Positions 21,650 to 29,786 of a DNA stretch of 43,159 nucleotides are shown here, in pieces. The DNA comes from Microbacterium sp. Root53. GTDB lineage: Bacteria; Actinomycetota; Actinomycetes; Actinomycetales; Microbacteriaceae. Both the position numbers and the translations under genes were made by a program. Where the stretch lies: assembly GCF_001426925.1 (NCBI RefSeq), contig NZ_LMFR01000012.1, forward strand, positions 362,035 through 405,193, given 5' to 3'. Position 1 is the first letter of the stretch. Every line of letters begins with the position of its first letter. The notes beneath the pieces were generated by a model, which was not told the origin of the DNA, searched no databases, and worked only from the letters and a program-made list of their open reading frames with translations.

Positions 21650-22681
21650 ATGGGTGTCAGCATCCGCGACGTCGCGACGTGCGCCGGCGTCTCCGTCGGG
21701 ACCGTGTCGAACGTGCTCAACCGACCGCAGTCGGTTCCCGACGCCACCGTGGAGCGCGTGCGCGCGGCGATCGACGCCCTCGGCTACGTGCGCAACGACG
21801 CCGCGCGGCAGCTCCGCGCCGGGCGGTCGCACACCGTTGGCATGGTCGTGCTGGATGCCCGCAACCCGTTCTTCACGGATCTGGCGCGCGGTGCCGACGA
21901 CGTCGCGACCGAGCGCGGGCTGTCGGTGCTGATCGGCAACAGCGACGAGCGGCCGGAGCGCGAAGGCCGCCTGCTGGCCCACTTCGAGGAGCTGCGCGCC
22001 CACGGGATCCTGCTCTCGCCGATCGCCGAGGACCTCCCGCGCCTGCGCGCGCTCCGCAGCCGCGGGATCGCCGTCGTGCTGGTGGATCGCACGGAAGCCG
22101 GGAGCGGGTTCTCATCGGTCGCCGTGGACGACACCCGCGGCGGCGCCCTCGCGGCACGGCACCTGCTCGAGGGCGGACGGCGCCGGATCGCGTTCGTCGG
22201 CGGCCCGGCCACGGTGCGCCACGTCGCCGATCGCATCGAGGGGACGCGCGCCGCGATCTCCGCGACGCCGGGCGCGACGCTCGAGATCGTCCCGGTGGCC
22301 ACGCTCACCGTCGCGGAGGGCCGTGAGGCCGGCGAGCGCATCGCCGCCCGCTCGCGGCAGGAGCGGCCGGACGCGATCTTCGCGGCCAACGACCTGGTGG
22401 CGCTCGGCGTGCTGCAGGCGCTCACCGCCGCCGGGGTCTCCGTACCCGACGAGATCGCGCTGATCGGCTACGACGACATCGACTTCGCGGCCTCGGCCGC
22501 CGTGCCGCTGTCCTCCATCCGGCAGCCCAGCCGCACGATGGGAGCCATCGCACTGTCGATCCTGATCGAGGAGGCGGCGGACCCTTCGCTCGCGCCGCGG
22601 AACGTGGTGTTCGAACCGGAGCTCGTCGTGCGGGCCTCGACCGCGGGTCGGCGCGCCCCGGCCGGCCCGGTCTGCGGTTGA
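21650..22681 (+). CDS. LacI family transcriptional regulator (esterase-linked)
   Basis: This 343-residue repressor-type protein begins with a LacI helix-turn-helix (SIRDVATCAGVSVGTVSNVL, residues 4-23) and hinge helix (DAARQLRAGRSHTVG). The periplasmic-binding-like sensor domain runs from about residue 62 and includes FVGGPATVRHVADRIEG, FAANDLVALGVLQAL and ALIGYDDIDFA. The longer open frame upstream is ignored: the ATG at 21650 has GGAGG in front and starts exactly at the DNA-binding domain. It probably controls the divergent esterase, itself and perhaps the aldehyde dehydrogenase downstream. A xylose- or oligosaccharide-type inducer is inferred from context only. Confidence 0.93.
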   Translation: MGVSIRDVATCAGVSVGTVSNVLNRPQSVPDATVERVRAAIDALGYVRNDAARQLRAGRSHTVGMVVLDARNPFFTDLARGADDVATERGLSVLIGNSDERPEREGRLLAHFEELRAHGILLSPIAEDLPRLRALRSRGIAVVLVDRTEAGSGFSSVAVDDTRGGALAARHLLEGGRRRIAFVGGPATVRHVADRIEGTRAAISATPGATLEIVPVATLTVAEGREAGERIAARSRQERPDAIFAANDLVALGVLQALTAAGVSVPDEIALIGYDDIDFAASAAVPLSSIRQPSRTMGAIALSILIEEAADPSLAPRNVVFEPELVVRASTAGRRAPAGPVCG

Positions 22682-22712
22682 CTGGAGCAGTCCGTCCCCG
22701 AAAGGACCCCTC

Positions 22713-24152
22713 ATGACCGACACCGCCGTCGAAGAGGTCGACCGGATCGCCCGCGCCGCGCGCGACGCGTTCCGCACCACGCTCGCCGCCGACGATCGCA
22801 CGCGCGCCGCCTGGGTGCGCGCCGTGGCGGACGCGCTCGACGCCGACGCCGAGGCGCTCGTCGAGCTCGCGGCGCGGGAGACCGCGCTGCCCGCGTCGCC
22901 GCGCCTCGCCGGCGAGGTCGCGCGGACCACCGCGCAGCTGCGGCTGTTCGCCCGGGTCGTCGAGGAGGGCTCGTACCTCGAGGCGGCGATCGACCATCCG
23001 GATCCGTCCACCACTCCCCCGACGCCCGACCTCCGGCGCGTGCTGCGGCCGATCGGGCCCGTGGCGGTGTTCGCGGCGTCGAACTTCCCGTTCGCTTTCT
23101 CGGTCGCGGGCGGCGACACCGCCTCCGCGCTCTCGATCGGCTGCCCTGTGGTCGTCAAGGCGCATCCGGGCCATCCCGAGACGTCGCGGCGGACCGCAGA
23201 GGTGGTCTCCGCGGCCCTCGCCGCCGCCGGCGCACCGGACGGCGTCTTCGCGCTGGTCGAGGGCTTCGAGGCCGGGCTGGCGCTCGTGGACCATCCCGCG
23301 ATCCGCGCGGTCGGGTTCACCGGATCCGTGCGCGGCGGGCGCGCGCTCTTCGACCGCGCCGCGGCGCGACCCGATCCCATCCCGTTCTACGGCGAGCTCG
23401 GCTCGCTCAACCCGGTCGTGGTCACTCCGGGCGCCGACGCCGAACGCGGCGCCGCGCTGGCGGAGGGCCTGGCCGGTTCGTTCCAGCTCGGCGCTGGCCA
23501 GTTCTGCACCAAGCCGGGCGTGGTGCTCGTGCCGCACGGCTCGACCCTCGAGGCCGCTCTGCCCGGCCACCTCGCGCCCCAGCCGCGGCTGCTCACCCCC
23601 GCGATCGCCGAGGGCTTCGCGGCGGGTGCCGAGCGCGTCTCGAACCTGGACGGCGTCGAGGTCGTGGCGACCGGCGAGGCCGGCGACGGTCCGGCCCCGC
23701 TCGTGGCGGCGACCGATGCGCCGACCCTGCTGCGCCACGCCGACGAGCTGCTCGAGGAGGTGTTCGGCCCGTTCACGCTGCTGGTCCGCTGCGCCGACGA
23801 GGCCGAGCGCGACGCCGTGCTGGACGCCATGCCGGGCAGCCTCAGCGCGACCGTGCACCGCGAGCCCGGCGAGGACGTCGGCGCGCTCGTGGGCCGCCTC
23901 GAGGAGCTCGCCGGCCGCGTGCTGTTCGCCGGCTGGCCGACGGGCGTCGCGGTGAGCTGGGCGCAGCAGCACGGCGGCCCGTGGCCGTCCAGCACGTCGC
24001 AGTTCACGTCGGTCGGCGCGACCGCCGTGCGCCGCTTCCAGCGCCCCGTGACCTACCAGGACGCCCCGGCCGAGCTCCTGCCCGCGGCCCTCCGCGACGA
24101 CAACCCGCTCGGCATCCCCCGCCGCGTCGACGGCCGCCTCGTGCTGCCCTGA
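22713..24152 (+). CDS. Aldehyde dehydrogenase, 2,5-dioxovalerate (alpha-ketoglutarate semialdehyde) type
   Basis: This 479-residue NAD(P)-dependent enzyme is of the class that oxidises alpha-ketoglutarate semialdehyde to 2-oxoglutarate, the last step of oxidative pentose and sugar-acid routes. Recognisable parts are VFAASNFPFAFSVAGGDTASA, AVGFTGSVRGGRALF, the general-base Glu at 228 in GELGSLNPVVV and the catalytic Cys at 265 in AGQFCTKPG. A GAAAGGA ribosome site lies before the ATG. The gene is 31 nt after the LacI regulator in the same direction, so both are probably on one transcript. No other enzyme of an oxidative pentose pathway is in the window, so the link to xylose is inference. Confidence 0.88.
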   Translation: MTDTAVEEVDRIARAARDAFRTTLAADDRTRAAWVRAVADALDADAEALVELAARETALPASPRLAGEVARTTAQLRLFARVVEEGSYLEAAIDHPDPSTTPPTPDLRRVLRPIGPVAVFAASNFPFAFSVAGGDTASALSIGCPVVVKAHPGHPETSRRTAEVVSAALAAAGAPDGVFALVEGFEAGLALVDHPAIRAVGFTGSVRGGRALFDRAAARPDPIPFYGELGSLNPVVVTPGADAERGAALAEGLAGSFQLGAGQFCTKPGVVLVPHGSTLEAALPGHLAPQPRLLTPAIAEGFAAGAERVSNLDGVEVVATGEAGDGPAPLVAATDAPTLLRHADELLEEVFGPFTLLVRCADEAERDAVLDAMPGSLSATVHREPGEDVGALVGRLEELAGRVLFAGWPTGVAVSWAQQHGGPWPSSTSQFTSVGATAVRRFQRPVTYQDAPAELLPAALRDDNPLGIPRRVDGRLVLP

Positions 24153-24162
24153 CGGGCCGTCC

Positions 24163-25344
24163 TCAGGAGGAGGAAGCCGGCAGGCCGAGCGGGTCGGCGA
24201 GCAGCGGCTCCAGCGCCGCCTCCGCCGCGCCGATCAGCAGGCGGTCGGCGCCGAGCGCGGCCGCGCGGATCTCCAGGTCCTCGGCCGGGGCGGCGAGCAT
24301 GTGCGCGCGGACCTGGTCGAGGAGCCCCTCCGGGTCGTGATCGTGCAGGATCGCAAGGAATCCGCCGAGCACGATCACCGAGGGGTTGAGCACGTTCGCC
24401 GCGTTCGCGAGGCTCGGGGCGAGGATGCGGCGCTGCCGCTCGACCTCGTCGGCCACGGCCGGGTCGGACGACGCGGCGAGCGCGCGCGCCAGCTCGTCGT
24501 CGTCTGCCGCACCCAGCCCGAGGGCGCCCAGCAGCCGCGCGCGGTTGACCTCGTCCTCGAGCACGCCGTCGTCCGTGCGGCGGTCGGCCGGGTCCAGGAT
24601 GCTCGGACGGTTCTGGCCCCACTCCCCGGCGTAGCCGCGGGCGCCGCCGATCGCGGTGCCGTGCAGGATCAGCCCCCCGCCGATGCCCGAGGCGCCGCCG
24701 TTGAGGTACACGACGTCGGCGTGATCCCGCGCGGCGCCGAACAGCTTCTCCGCCCGCGCGCCGAGCGACGCGTCGTTGCCGACCGAGAACGCCAGCCCGG
24801 TGGCCGAGCGGAGCGGGCCCGCGACGTCCACGTCGCGCCATCCGAGGTGCGGCGCCAGGCGGACGGTGCCGTCGGCCGCGCGCACGAGACCGGGCACGGC
24901 CACGCCGCCGCCGACGATCCGGCAGCCGCGCAGCTCCGAGCCGCGCCAGCCGTCGACGACCCTCGCCACGGCCGCGGCCACGTCGTCCACGCGGACGTCG
25001 CCGGAGACCTCCTCGCGCACCCGCGCGCGGACCCGCCCGCCGAGGGTCACGGCGCCGACCTCCAGCGCGTCCACCTCGGGGTTCACGGCGATGGCCACGA
25101 CGTCCTCGCTGGCGGCGACGATCGGCGAGGGACGCCCCACGCGCCGGGTCGGATCGGGATCGCGCTCCTCCACGAGGCCGGCGGCCACGAGCGTCGTGAC
25201 CAGGTCGGAGACCGTGGAGCGGTTCAGCCCCGTCTCCGCGGTGATCACGGCGCGCGAGCGCGGCCCCTCATGGTGCACGAGGCGCAGCACCTCGCCGAGG
25301 TTGGTGCGCCGCACCCCCTCGACGCTCGTCGTCAGCGGTCGCAT
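24163..25344 (-). CDS. ROK family transcriptional regulator
   Basis: This 393-residue XylR/NagC-type protein has an N-terminal winged helix-turn-helix (about residues 15-75; RSRAVITAETGLNRSTVSDL) and a C-terminal sugar-kinase-like ROK domain (VGNDASLGARAEKLFG, LNGGASGIGGGLI). The usual ROK zinc site is missing: the family's GEXGH reads GEWGQ here, and the Cys cluster after it is absent, replaced by PADRRTDDGVLEDEVNRARLL. It is probably still a DNA-binding sensor; a kinase role is not suggested. It is convergent with the aldehyde dehydrogenase and sits beside the xylosidase operon, so control of pentose or xylo-oligosaccharide genes is likely but unproven. Confidence 0.88.
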   Translation of the reverse strand: MRPLTTSVEGVRRTNLGEVLRLVHHEGPRSRAVITAETGLNRSTVSDLVTTLVAAGLVEERDPDPTRRVGRPSPIVAASEDVVAIAVNPEVDALEVGAVTLGGRVRARVREEVSGDVRVDDVAAAVARVVDGWRGSELRGCRIVGGGVAVPGLVRAADGTVRLAPHLGWRDVDVAGPLRSATGLAFSVGNDASLGARAEKLFGAARDHADVVYLNGGASGIGGGLILHGTAIGGARGYAGEWGQNRPSILDPADRRTDDGVLEDEVNRARLLGALGLGAADDDELARALAASSDPAVADEVERQRRILAPSLANAANVLNPSVIVLGGFLAILHDHDPEGLLDQVRAHMLAAPAEDLEIRAAALGADRLLIGAAEAALEPLLADPLGLPASSS

Positions 25345-25377
25345 CCCTGCCCTCGCACGTGTCGGTCCGTCCCAGGC

Positions 25378-25383
25378 AATCTA
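25378..25383 (-). promoter_or_regulatory. Candidate -10 box (TAGATT) for the ROK regulator
   Basis: On the minus strand TAGATT lies 33 nt before the ATG at 25344. A GAGGG ribosome site lies between them. No -35 box is evident. Confidence 0.35.
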
Positions 25384-25401
25384 TCGGCCCCGGACGCCGG
25401 A

Positions 25402-25440
25402 GGCCGGATGCGCGGCCGGGTGGGCGCCGCGCATCCGGCC
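25402..25440 (-). terminator. Terminator of the xylo-oligosaccharide transport/xylosidase operon
   Basis: GGCCGGATGCGCGG (25402-25415) and CCGCGCATCCGGCC (25427-25440) form a perfect 14-bp stem with an 11-nt loop. It begins 6 nt after the stop of the GH3 gene on the minus strand. Confidence 0.85.
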
Positions 25441-25446
25441 TTGGGA

Positions 25447-27894
25447 TCAGCCGAGGGTCACCTCGACGACGCGAGGATCGTCGATCCCGACGACGTGGAC
25501 GTCGCCCGTCACCGTGACCCGCGCGCGCGGCGTCGCGTCGCCCGCGAGCTCGCGCGCGCCCCGGGCCCTGGCGTTCGAGATGACGCCGCCCGTGGAGTCG
25601 CTGACATCGGCCGCGCGGCTCGACGCCGCGGCGTGCGCCGCGACCCACACCTCGACGTCGCCCGGCTCGACCACGCGGGTCAGACTGCGGTCCGTGAACG
25701 CGAAGCGCTGCACCGGCACGTCGAACGCCACGCGGCGCGACTGGCCGGGCTCCAGCTCGACGCGCGCGTAGCCGAGCAGCTGCGCCACGGGGCGCGTGAC
25801 GGTCGCCTCGACGTCGCGGCCGTACAGCTGCACCACGTCGGCGGCCGCCACCGCGCCGGTGTTCGTCACGGTCACGGACGCTTTGAGCCGGCCGTCCGCG
25901 GGCACCGTCTCGTCGACCGCGAGGTCGTCGTACGCGAACGTCGTGTAGGACAGGCCGAAGCCGAACGGCCGGACGGGCGTCGGATCGGTCGAGGTGACGT
26001 CGGACGGACCACCCAGGATGGGGCTCAGGTACGAGTACGGCTGGGCGCCGGCCGAGCGCGGCAGGCTCACGGGAAGCCGGCCGGACGGCGAGACGGCGCC
26101 CGTGATGACATCCGCGATCGCGGTGCCGCCCTCCTCGCCCGGGAAGAAGGCCTGCAGCACGGCCGCGGGACGCGCGGCACCGGCGCCCTCCTCGTCGAGC
26201 GCCCACGCGATCGCGTACGGGCGGCCGGTGAGCAGCACCATGACGACCGGGGTCCCGGTCTCCGTGAGCCGCTCGACGAGCTCGCGCTGGACGCCGGGCA
26301 GGTCGAGCGACTCGACGTCGTTCCCCTCGCCCACCGTGCCGCGGCCGAACAGGCCTGCCTGGTCGCCCACGACCACGATCGCGACGTCGGCGCCATCCGC
26401 GGCCGCCACGGCCTCGTCGAAGCCCGAGCGGTCCTCGCCCTCGACCTCGCAGCCGCGCGCGTACACGAGCTCCGCGTCCGGCAGCGCGGCGGCGAGCGCC
26501 TCGCGCACGGTCGCGATGGCGAACCCGGTCTCGTACCCCGGGTGGTGCGCCAGCACGTGGTTCGCGAAGGAGTAGCAGCCCTGCAGCGCGTCGGCGCGGT
26601 CGGCGTTCGGGCCGATCACCGCGACGCGGCGGGCACCCGATGCCAGGGGCAGCGCGCCGTCGTTCGACAGCAGCACGATCGACTCGGCCGCCAGGCGCCG
26701 CGCGATCTCGCGGTGGCGGGGCGTGTCGAGATCGACGCTCGCGGGCGGCTCGTCCTCGAAGGCCTCGGGGTCGAGCAGGCCCAGCTCCTCCTTCTGCGCG
26801 AGCACGCGCAGCACCGCGCGGTCCACGTACGCCTCCTCGAGCGCGCCGGACCGGACCGCCTCGACGAGCGGCTCCAGGTAGGCGTCGCCCGAGGGCAGCT
26901 CGACGTCGATACCGGCCCGCAGCGCGAGCGCGGCCGCCGCGCCGCGGTCGGCCGCGATGGCGTGCATCACCTCGAGGAACGCCACGGAGAAGTAGTCCGC
27001 GACCACGACCCCGTCGAAGCCGAGCCGCTCGCGCAGCACGCCGGTGAGCAGCTCGGGGTCGGAGGCCACGGGCACGCCGTCGATCTCCGCGTAGCTGTTC
27101 ATGACCGAGCGCACGCCGCCGTCGCGGATCGCCATCTCGAACGGCGGCAGGAACACGTCGGCCACCTCGCGGGGGCCGGCGTGCACGGGGGCGTGGTTGC
27201 GCCCCGCCCGCGAGTTCGAGTAGCCGAGGAAGTGCTTGAGCGTGGCGTGCACGCCCGCGCCCTGCAGGCCACGGACATACGCGGTGCCGATCGTCCCCAC
27301 CACGTAGGGGTCCTCGGCGATGCACTCGTCCACGCGCCCCCAGCGGGGGTCGCGGATCACGTCGAGCACGGGCGCCAGACCCTGGTGGATGCCGAGCTCG
27401 CGCATCGAGGCGCCGATCGCCCGGCCCATCTCCTCGACGAGCTCCGGGTCGAAGGACGCGCCCCACGCGAGCGGGGTCGGGAACGTCGCGGCCTTCCACG
27501 CGGCCAGGCCCGTGAGGCACTCCTCGTGCACGAGCGCGGGGATGCCGAGACGGGTTTCGCGCTTCAGGCGGCGCTGCTCGCCCCACAGCCAGGCGGCGCG
27601 CTCGGCCGGCTCGACCGGTCGCGTGCCGTACACGCGGGTGTAGTGCCCGATCCCGTGCACGGTGATGTCGGAGAGCGCTCGGCCGTCGCCGGCGGTGCCC
27701 ATCTCGTCCACCATCGGCGCCACGACCTCGCCGCCCTGGTCGATCCAGTAGCCGACAAGCTGCGCCGCCTTGTCCTCGAGCGACATGCGCGCGAGCAGGT
27801 CGGCGACGCGGTCGGACGCCACGGGGTAGGCGCGGACGTCCGCGGGCGCGGAGGTCTCCACGGCGGCGCGCTCGGTGGTCTGCACGTCGGTCAT
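25447..27894 (-). CDS. GH3 family beta-glycosidase, probably beta-xylosidase
   Basis: This 815-residue enzyme should remove sugars from the non-reducing end of imported oligosaccharides. The N-terminal GH3 barrel has LVHEECLTGLAAWKAATFP, K220-H221 in TLKHFLGYS, and the nucleophile D300 in GVVVADYFSV. The C-terminal alpha/beta sandwich (RVAVIGPNADR, AIVVVGDQAGLF) and a fibronectin III-like domain (LKASVTVTNTGAVAAADVVQ) follow. The HEECLTG segment resembles Streptomyces BxlA beta-xylosidases. Together with the transport genes the order matches the Streptomyces bxlEFG-bxlA arrangement. There is no signal peptide, so it is cytoplasmic. The ATG at 27894 overlaps the upstream permease stop as ATGA, so translation is coupled. 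Beta-glucosidase activity is an alternative. Confidence 0.9.
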   Translation of the reverse strand: MTDVQTTERAAVETSAPADVRAYPVASDRVADLLARMSLEDKAAQLVGYWIDQGGEVVAPMVDEMGTAGDGRALSDITVHGIGHYTRVYGTRPVEPAERAAWLWGEQRRLKRETRLGIPALVHEECLTGLAAWKAATFPTPLAWGASFDPELVEEMGRAIGASMRELGIHQGLAPVLDVIRDPRWGRVDECIAEDPYVVGTIGTAYVRGLQGAGVHATLKHFLGYSNSRAGRNHAPVHAGPREVADVFLPPFEMAIRDGGVRSVMNSYAEIDGVPVASDPELLTGVLRERLGFDGVVVADYFSVAFLEVMHAIAADRGAAAALALRAGIDVELPSGDAYLEPLVEAVRSGALEEAYVDRAVLRVLAQKEELGLLDPEAFEDEPPASVDLDTPRHREIARRLAAESIVLLSNDGALPLASGARRVAVIGPNADRADALQGCYSFANHVLAHHPGYETGFAIATVREALAAALPDAELVYARGCEVEGEDRSGFDEAVAAADGADVAIVVVGDQAGLFGRGTVGEGNDVESLDLPGVQRELVERLTETGTPVVMVLLTGRPYAIAWALDEEGAGAARPAAVLQAFFPGEEGGTAIADVITGAVSPSGRLPVSLPRSAGAQPYSYLSPILGGPSDVTSTDPTPVRPFGFGLSYTTFAYDDLAVDETVPADGRLKASVTVTNTGAVAAADVVQLYGRDVEATVTRPVAQLLGYARVELEPGQSRRVAFDVPVQRFAFTDRSLTRVVEPGDVEVWVAAHAAASSRAADVSDSTGGVISNARARGARELAGDATPRARVTVTGDVHVVGIDDPRVVEVTLG

Positions 27895-28769
27895 CCCTTC
27901 ACCGCCCCGGTCAGGCCGCCGACGATGCGACGCTCGAACAGGCTGAAGAACAGCAGCGCCGGCAGCATCGACAGCGACGTGTACGCGAGCACGCGTGCGG
28001 TGTCGACCGAGTACTGCGACGAGAAGTTCTGCACGCCCAGGGGAAGAGTGAACAGATCGGCGTCGCTCAGGATGAACAGCGGCAGCATGTAGCCGTTCCA
28101 CGAGCCGACGAACGCGAGGATGCCGGTCGTGATGACGCCCGGGAGGCTGAGCGGGATCACCATCCGCCAGAAGAAGCCGAGCCGGCTGGCGCCGTCGATC
28201 GATGCGGCCTCCTCGAGCTCCTTCGGGATCGCCCGCAGGAACGGCACCAGGATGATCACGGTCGTCGGGAGCGCGAACGCGATCTGCGGCAGGATGAGAC
28301 CGCCCAGGTTGTTCACGAGCCCCAGGTTGCGGATCAGCAGGTACAGCGGCGTGATGGCCACCGTGATCGGGAACATCAGGCCCGCCGCGAACAGCGCGTA
28401 CATCGCTCCCTTGGCGCGGAAGTCGTAGCGCGCGATCACGTAGCTCGCCATGATGCCGAGCACCACGGCGCCGACCGTCGTCCCGAGACCCACCACGGTC
28501 GAGTTGAGCATCGCGGTCCAGAACTCGCCGCTCGCCAGCACGTCCGTGTAGTTGCCGGTCTCCCACGGATCCGGCCAGCCCGACGGGTCGGCCGTGATCT
28601 GCGAGTTGGTGCGGAAGCCGCCGATGATGATGTACAGCACGGGGCCGATGCAGATGGAGATCAGGATGACCGCGATCAGGTACACCCAGGGGTTGCCCCA
28701 GTCGCGCCGGGGACGTCGCCGGCCCCGGCGGTCGAGCGGCTGGACCAGGACAGAGGTCGCGGTGCTCAC
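27891..28769 (-). CDS. Carbohydrate ABC transporter permease (MalG type)
   Basis: This 292-residue inner-membrane protein has six predicted helices. After a basic N-terminus the first helix is YLIAVILISICIGPVLYII. The cytoplasmic EAA loop EEAASIDGASRLGFFWRMVI docks the ATPase. It should form a channel with the permease encoded just upstream. The GTG start at 28769 overlaps the preceding stop by 3 nt (GTGA), and its own stop overlaps the xylosidase ATG. Its frame is open further upstream, but that part runs through the other permease and is not used. No ATPase gene is present in the operon. Confidence 0.93.
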   Translation of the reverse strand: MSTATSVLVQPLDRRGRRRPRRDWGNPWVYLIAVILISICIGPVLYIIIGGFRTNSQITADPSGWPDPWETGNYTDVLASGEFWTAMLNSTVVGLGTTVGAVVLGIMASYVIARYDFRAKGAMYALFAAGLMFPITVAITPLYLLIRNLGLVNNLGGLILPQIAFALPTTVIILVPFLRAIPKELEEAASIDGASRLGFFWRMVIPLSLPGVITTGILAFVGSWNGYMLPLFILSDADLFTLPLGVQNFSSQYSVDTARVLAYTSLSMLPALLFFSLFERRIVGGLTGAVKG

Positions 28770-29782
28770 CGGCGGCTCCTTCCACTGTCGCCCGTGAGGG
28801 CGCCGTCGGTGTCGCGCCGCAGCACGAACCGCTGGTAGACGAGGGCCACGACGAGCGAGATCAGGAAGATCACGACGGCGACCGCGTTGCCGAAGCCGTA
28901 GTTGCCCGCGAGGTGGCCGTTGAGGTACATGTACGTCGCCATGGTCGAGGTGCCGGCCGTCGCGGAGACGTACTGCCCCCAGATGATGTTGACGAGGTCG
29001 AACAGCTGCAGCGCGCCGATGATCGACAGGAAGGCCCAGATGCGGATGGTCGGGCCCAACAGCGGCAGCGTGATGCTCCACTGGATCTTCCAGAAGCCGG
29101 CCCCGTCGATCGCGGCTGCCTCGTAGAGCTCCTCGGGGATCGACTGCATTCCCGCCAGCATCAGGATCACCGCGAACCCGATGTACTTCCACGTCAGGAT
29201 GAACATCAGCGTGCCCATCGCGACGGACGGGTCGGCGATCCAGGAGTTCTGCCACGCCTCGAGCCCGATCTTGGCGAGCAGCGAGTTGATGGCTCCGGTG
29301 TCCTGCAGCATGAGCGCCCAGCCCGTGCCGACGACGACCTCGGAGATCACGTACGGCACGAAGATGAGCACGCGGATGAGCGAGCGCCCGCGCATCTTCT
29401 GGTTCATCAGCAGCGCGAACAGGATGGCGAGCGGCCCCTGCAGCAGCAGGGAGAACACGACGACGATCGCGTTGTGCCAGAGGGCGTCGCGGAAGGTCGG
29501 GTCCTGCAGGATGAGCTCGTAGTTGCCGAACCCGACGAAGTCGTCGGGGAAGCCGAAGCCCTTCCAGCGGAAGAATCCGTACACCGCCGCCATGACGACG
29601 GGCAGGATCACGAAGAAGACGAAGACGACGATCGCGGGGCCTGCGAGGAGCGCGATCTCGCCGCGCATGCGCCAGTCGGCTCGTCGCGGCCGCCGCCCCG
29701 GGGCCGACGCGCGGGCGCCGGCCCCGGAGGGCGCACTCCCCACAGGTCGCGCCGCGAGCGGCGTGGCCTGGGTTCCGGTCAT
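28766..29782 (-). CDS. Carbohydrate ABC transporter permease (MalF type)
   Basis: This 338-residue inner-membrane protein has a long polar N-terminal tail of about 40 residues, then LLAGPAIVVFVFFVILPVV as first helix. The EAA loop YEAAAIDGAGFWKIQWSITL is near residue 225. It pairs with the MalG-type partner downstream. FRWKGFGFPDDFVGFGNY after the first helix is typical for oligosaccharide permeases. The ATG at 29782 lies 4 nt after the binding-protein stop. Substrate assignment to xylo-oligosaccharides rests on the neighbouring GH3, GH10 and xylose genes. Confidence 0.93.
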   Translation of the reverse strand: MTGTQATPLAARPVGSAPSGAGARASAPGRRPRRADWRMRGEIALLAGPAIVVFVFFVILPVVMAAVYGFFRWKGFGFPDDFVGFGNYELILQDPTFRDALWHNAIVVVFSLLLQGPLAILFALLMNQKMRGRSLIRVLIFVPYVISEVVVGTGWALMLQDTGAINSLLAKIGLEAWQNSWIADPSVAMGTLMFILTWKYIGFAVILMLAGMQSIPEELYEAAAIDGAGFWKIQWSITLPLLGPTIRIWAFLSIIGALQLFDLVNIIWGQYVSATAGTSTMATYMYLNGHLAGNYGFGNAVAVVIFLISLVVALVYQRFVLRRDTDGALTGDSGRSRR

Positions 29783-29786
29783 GATG

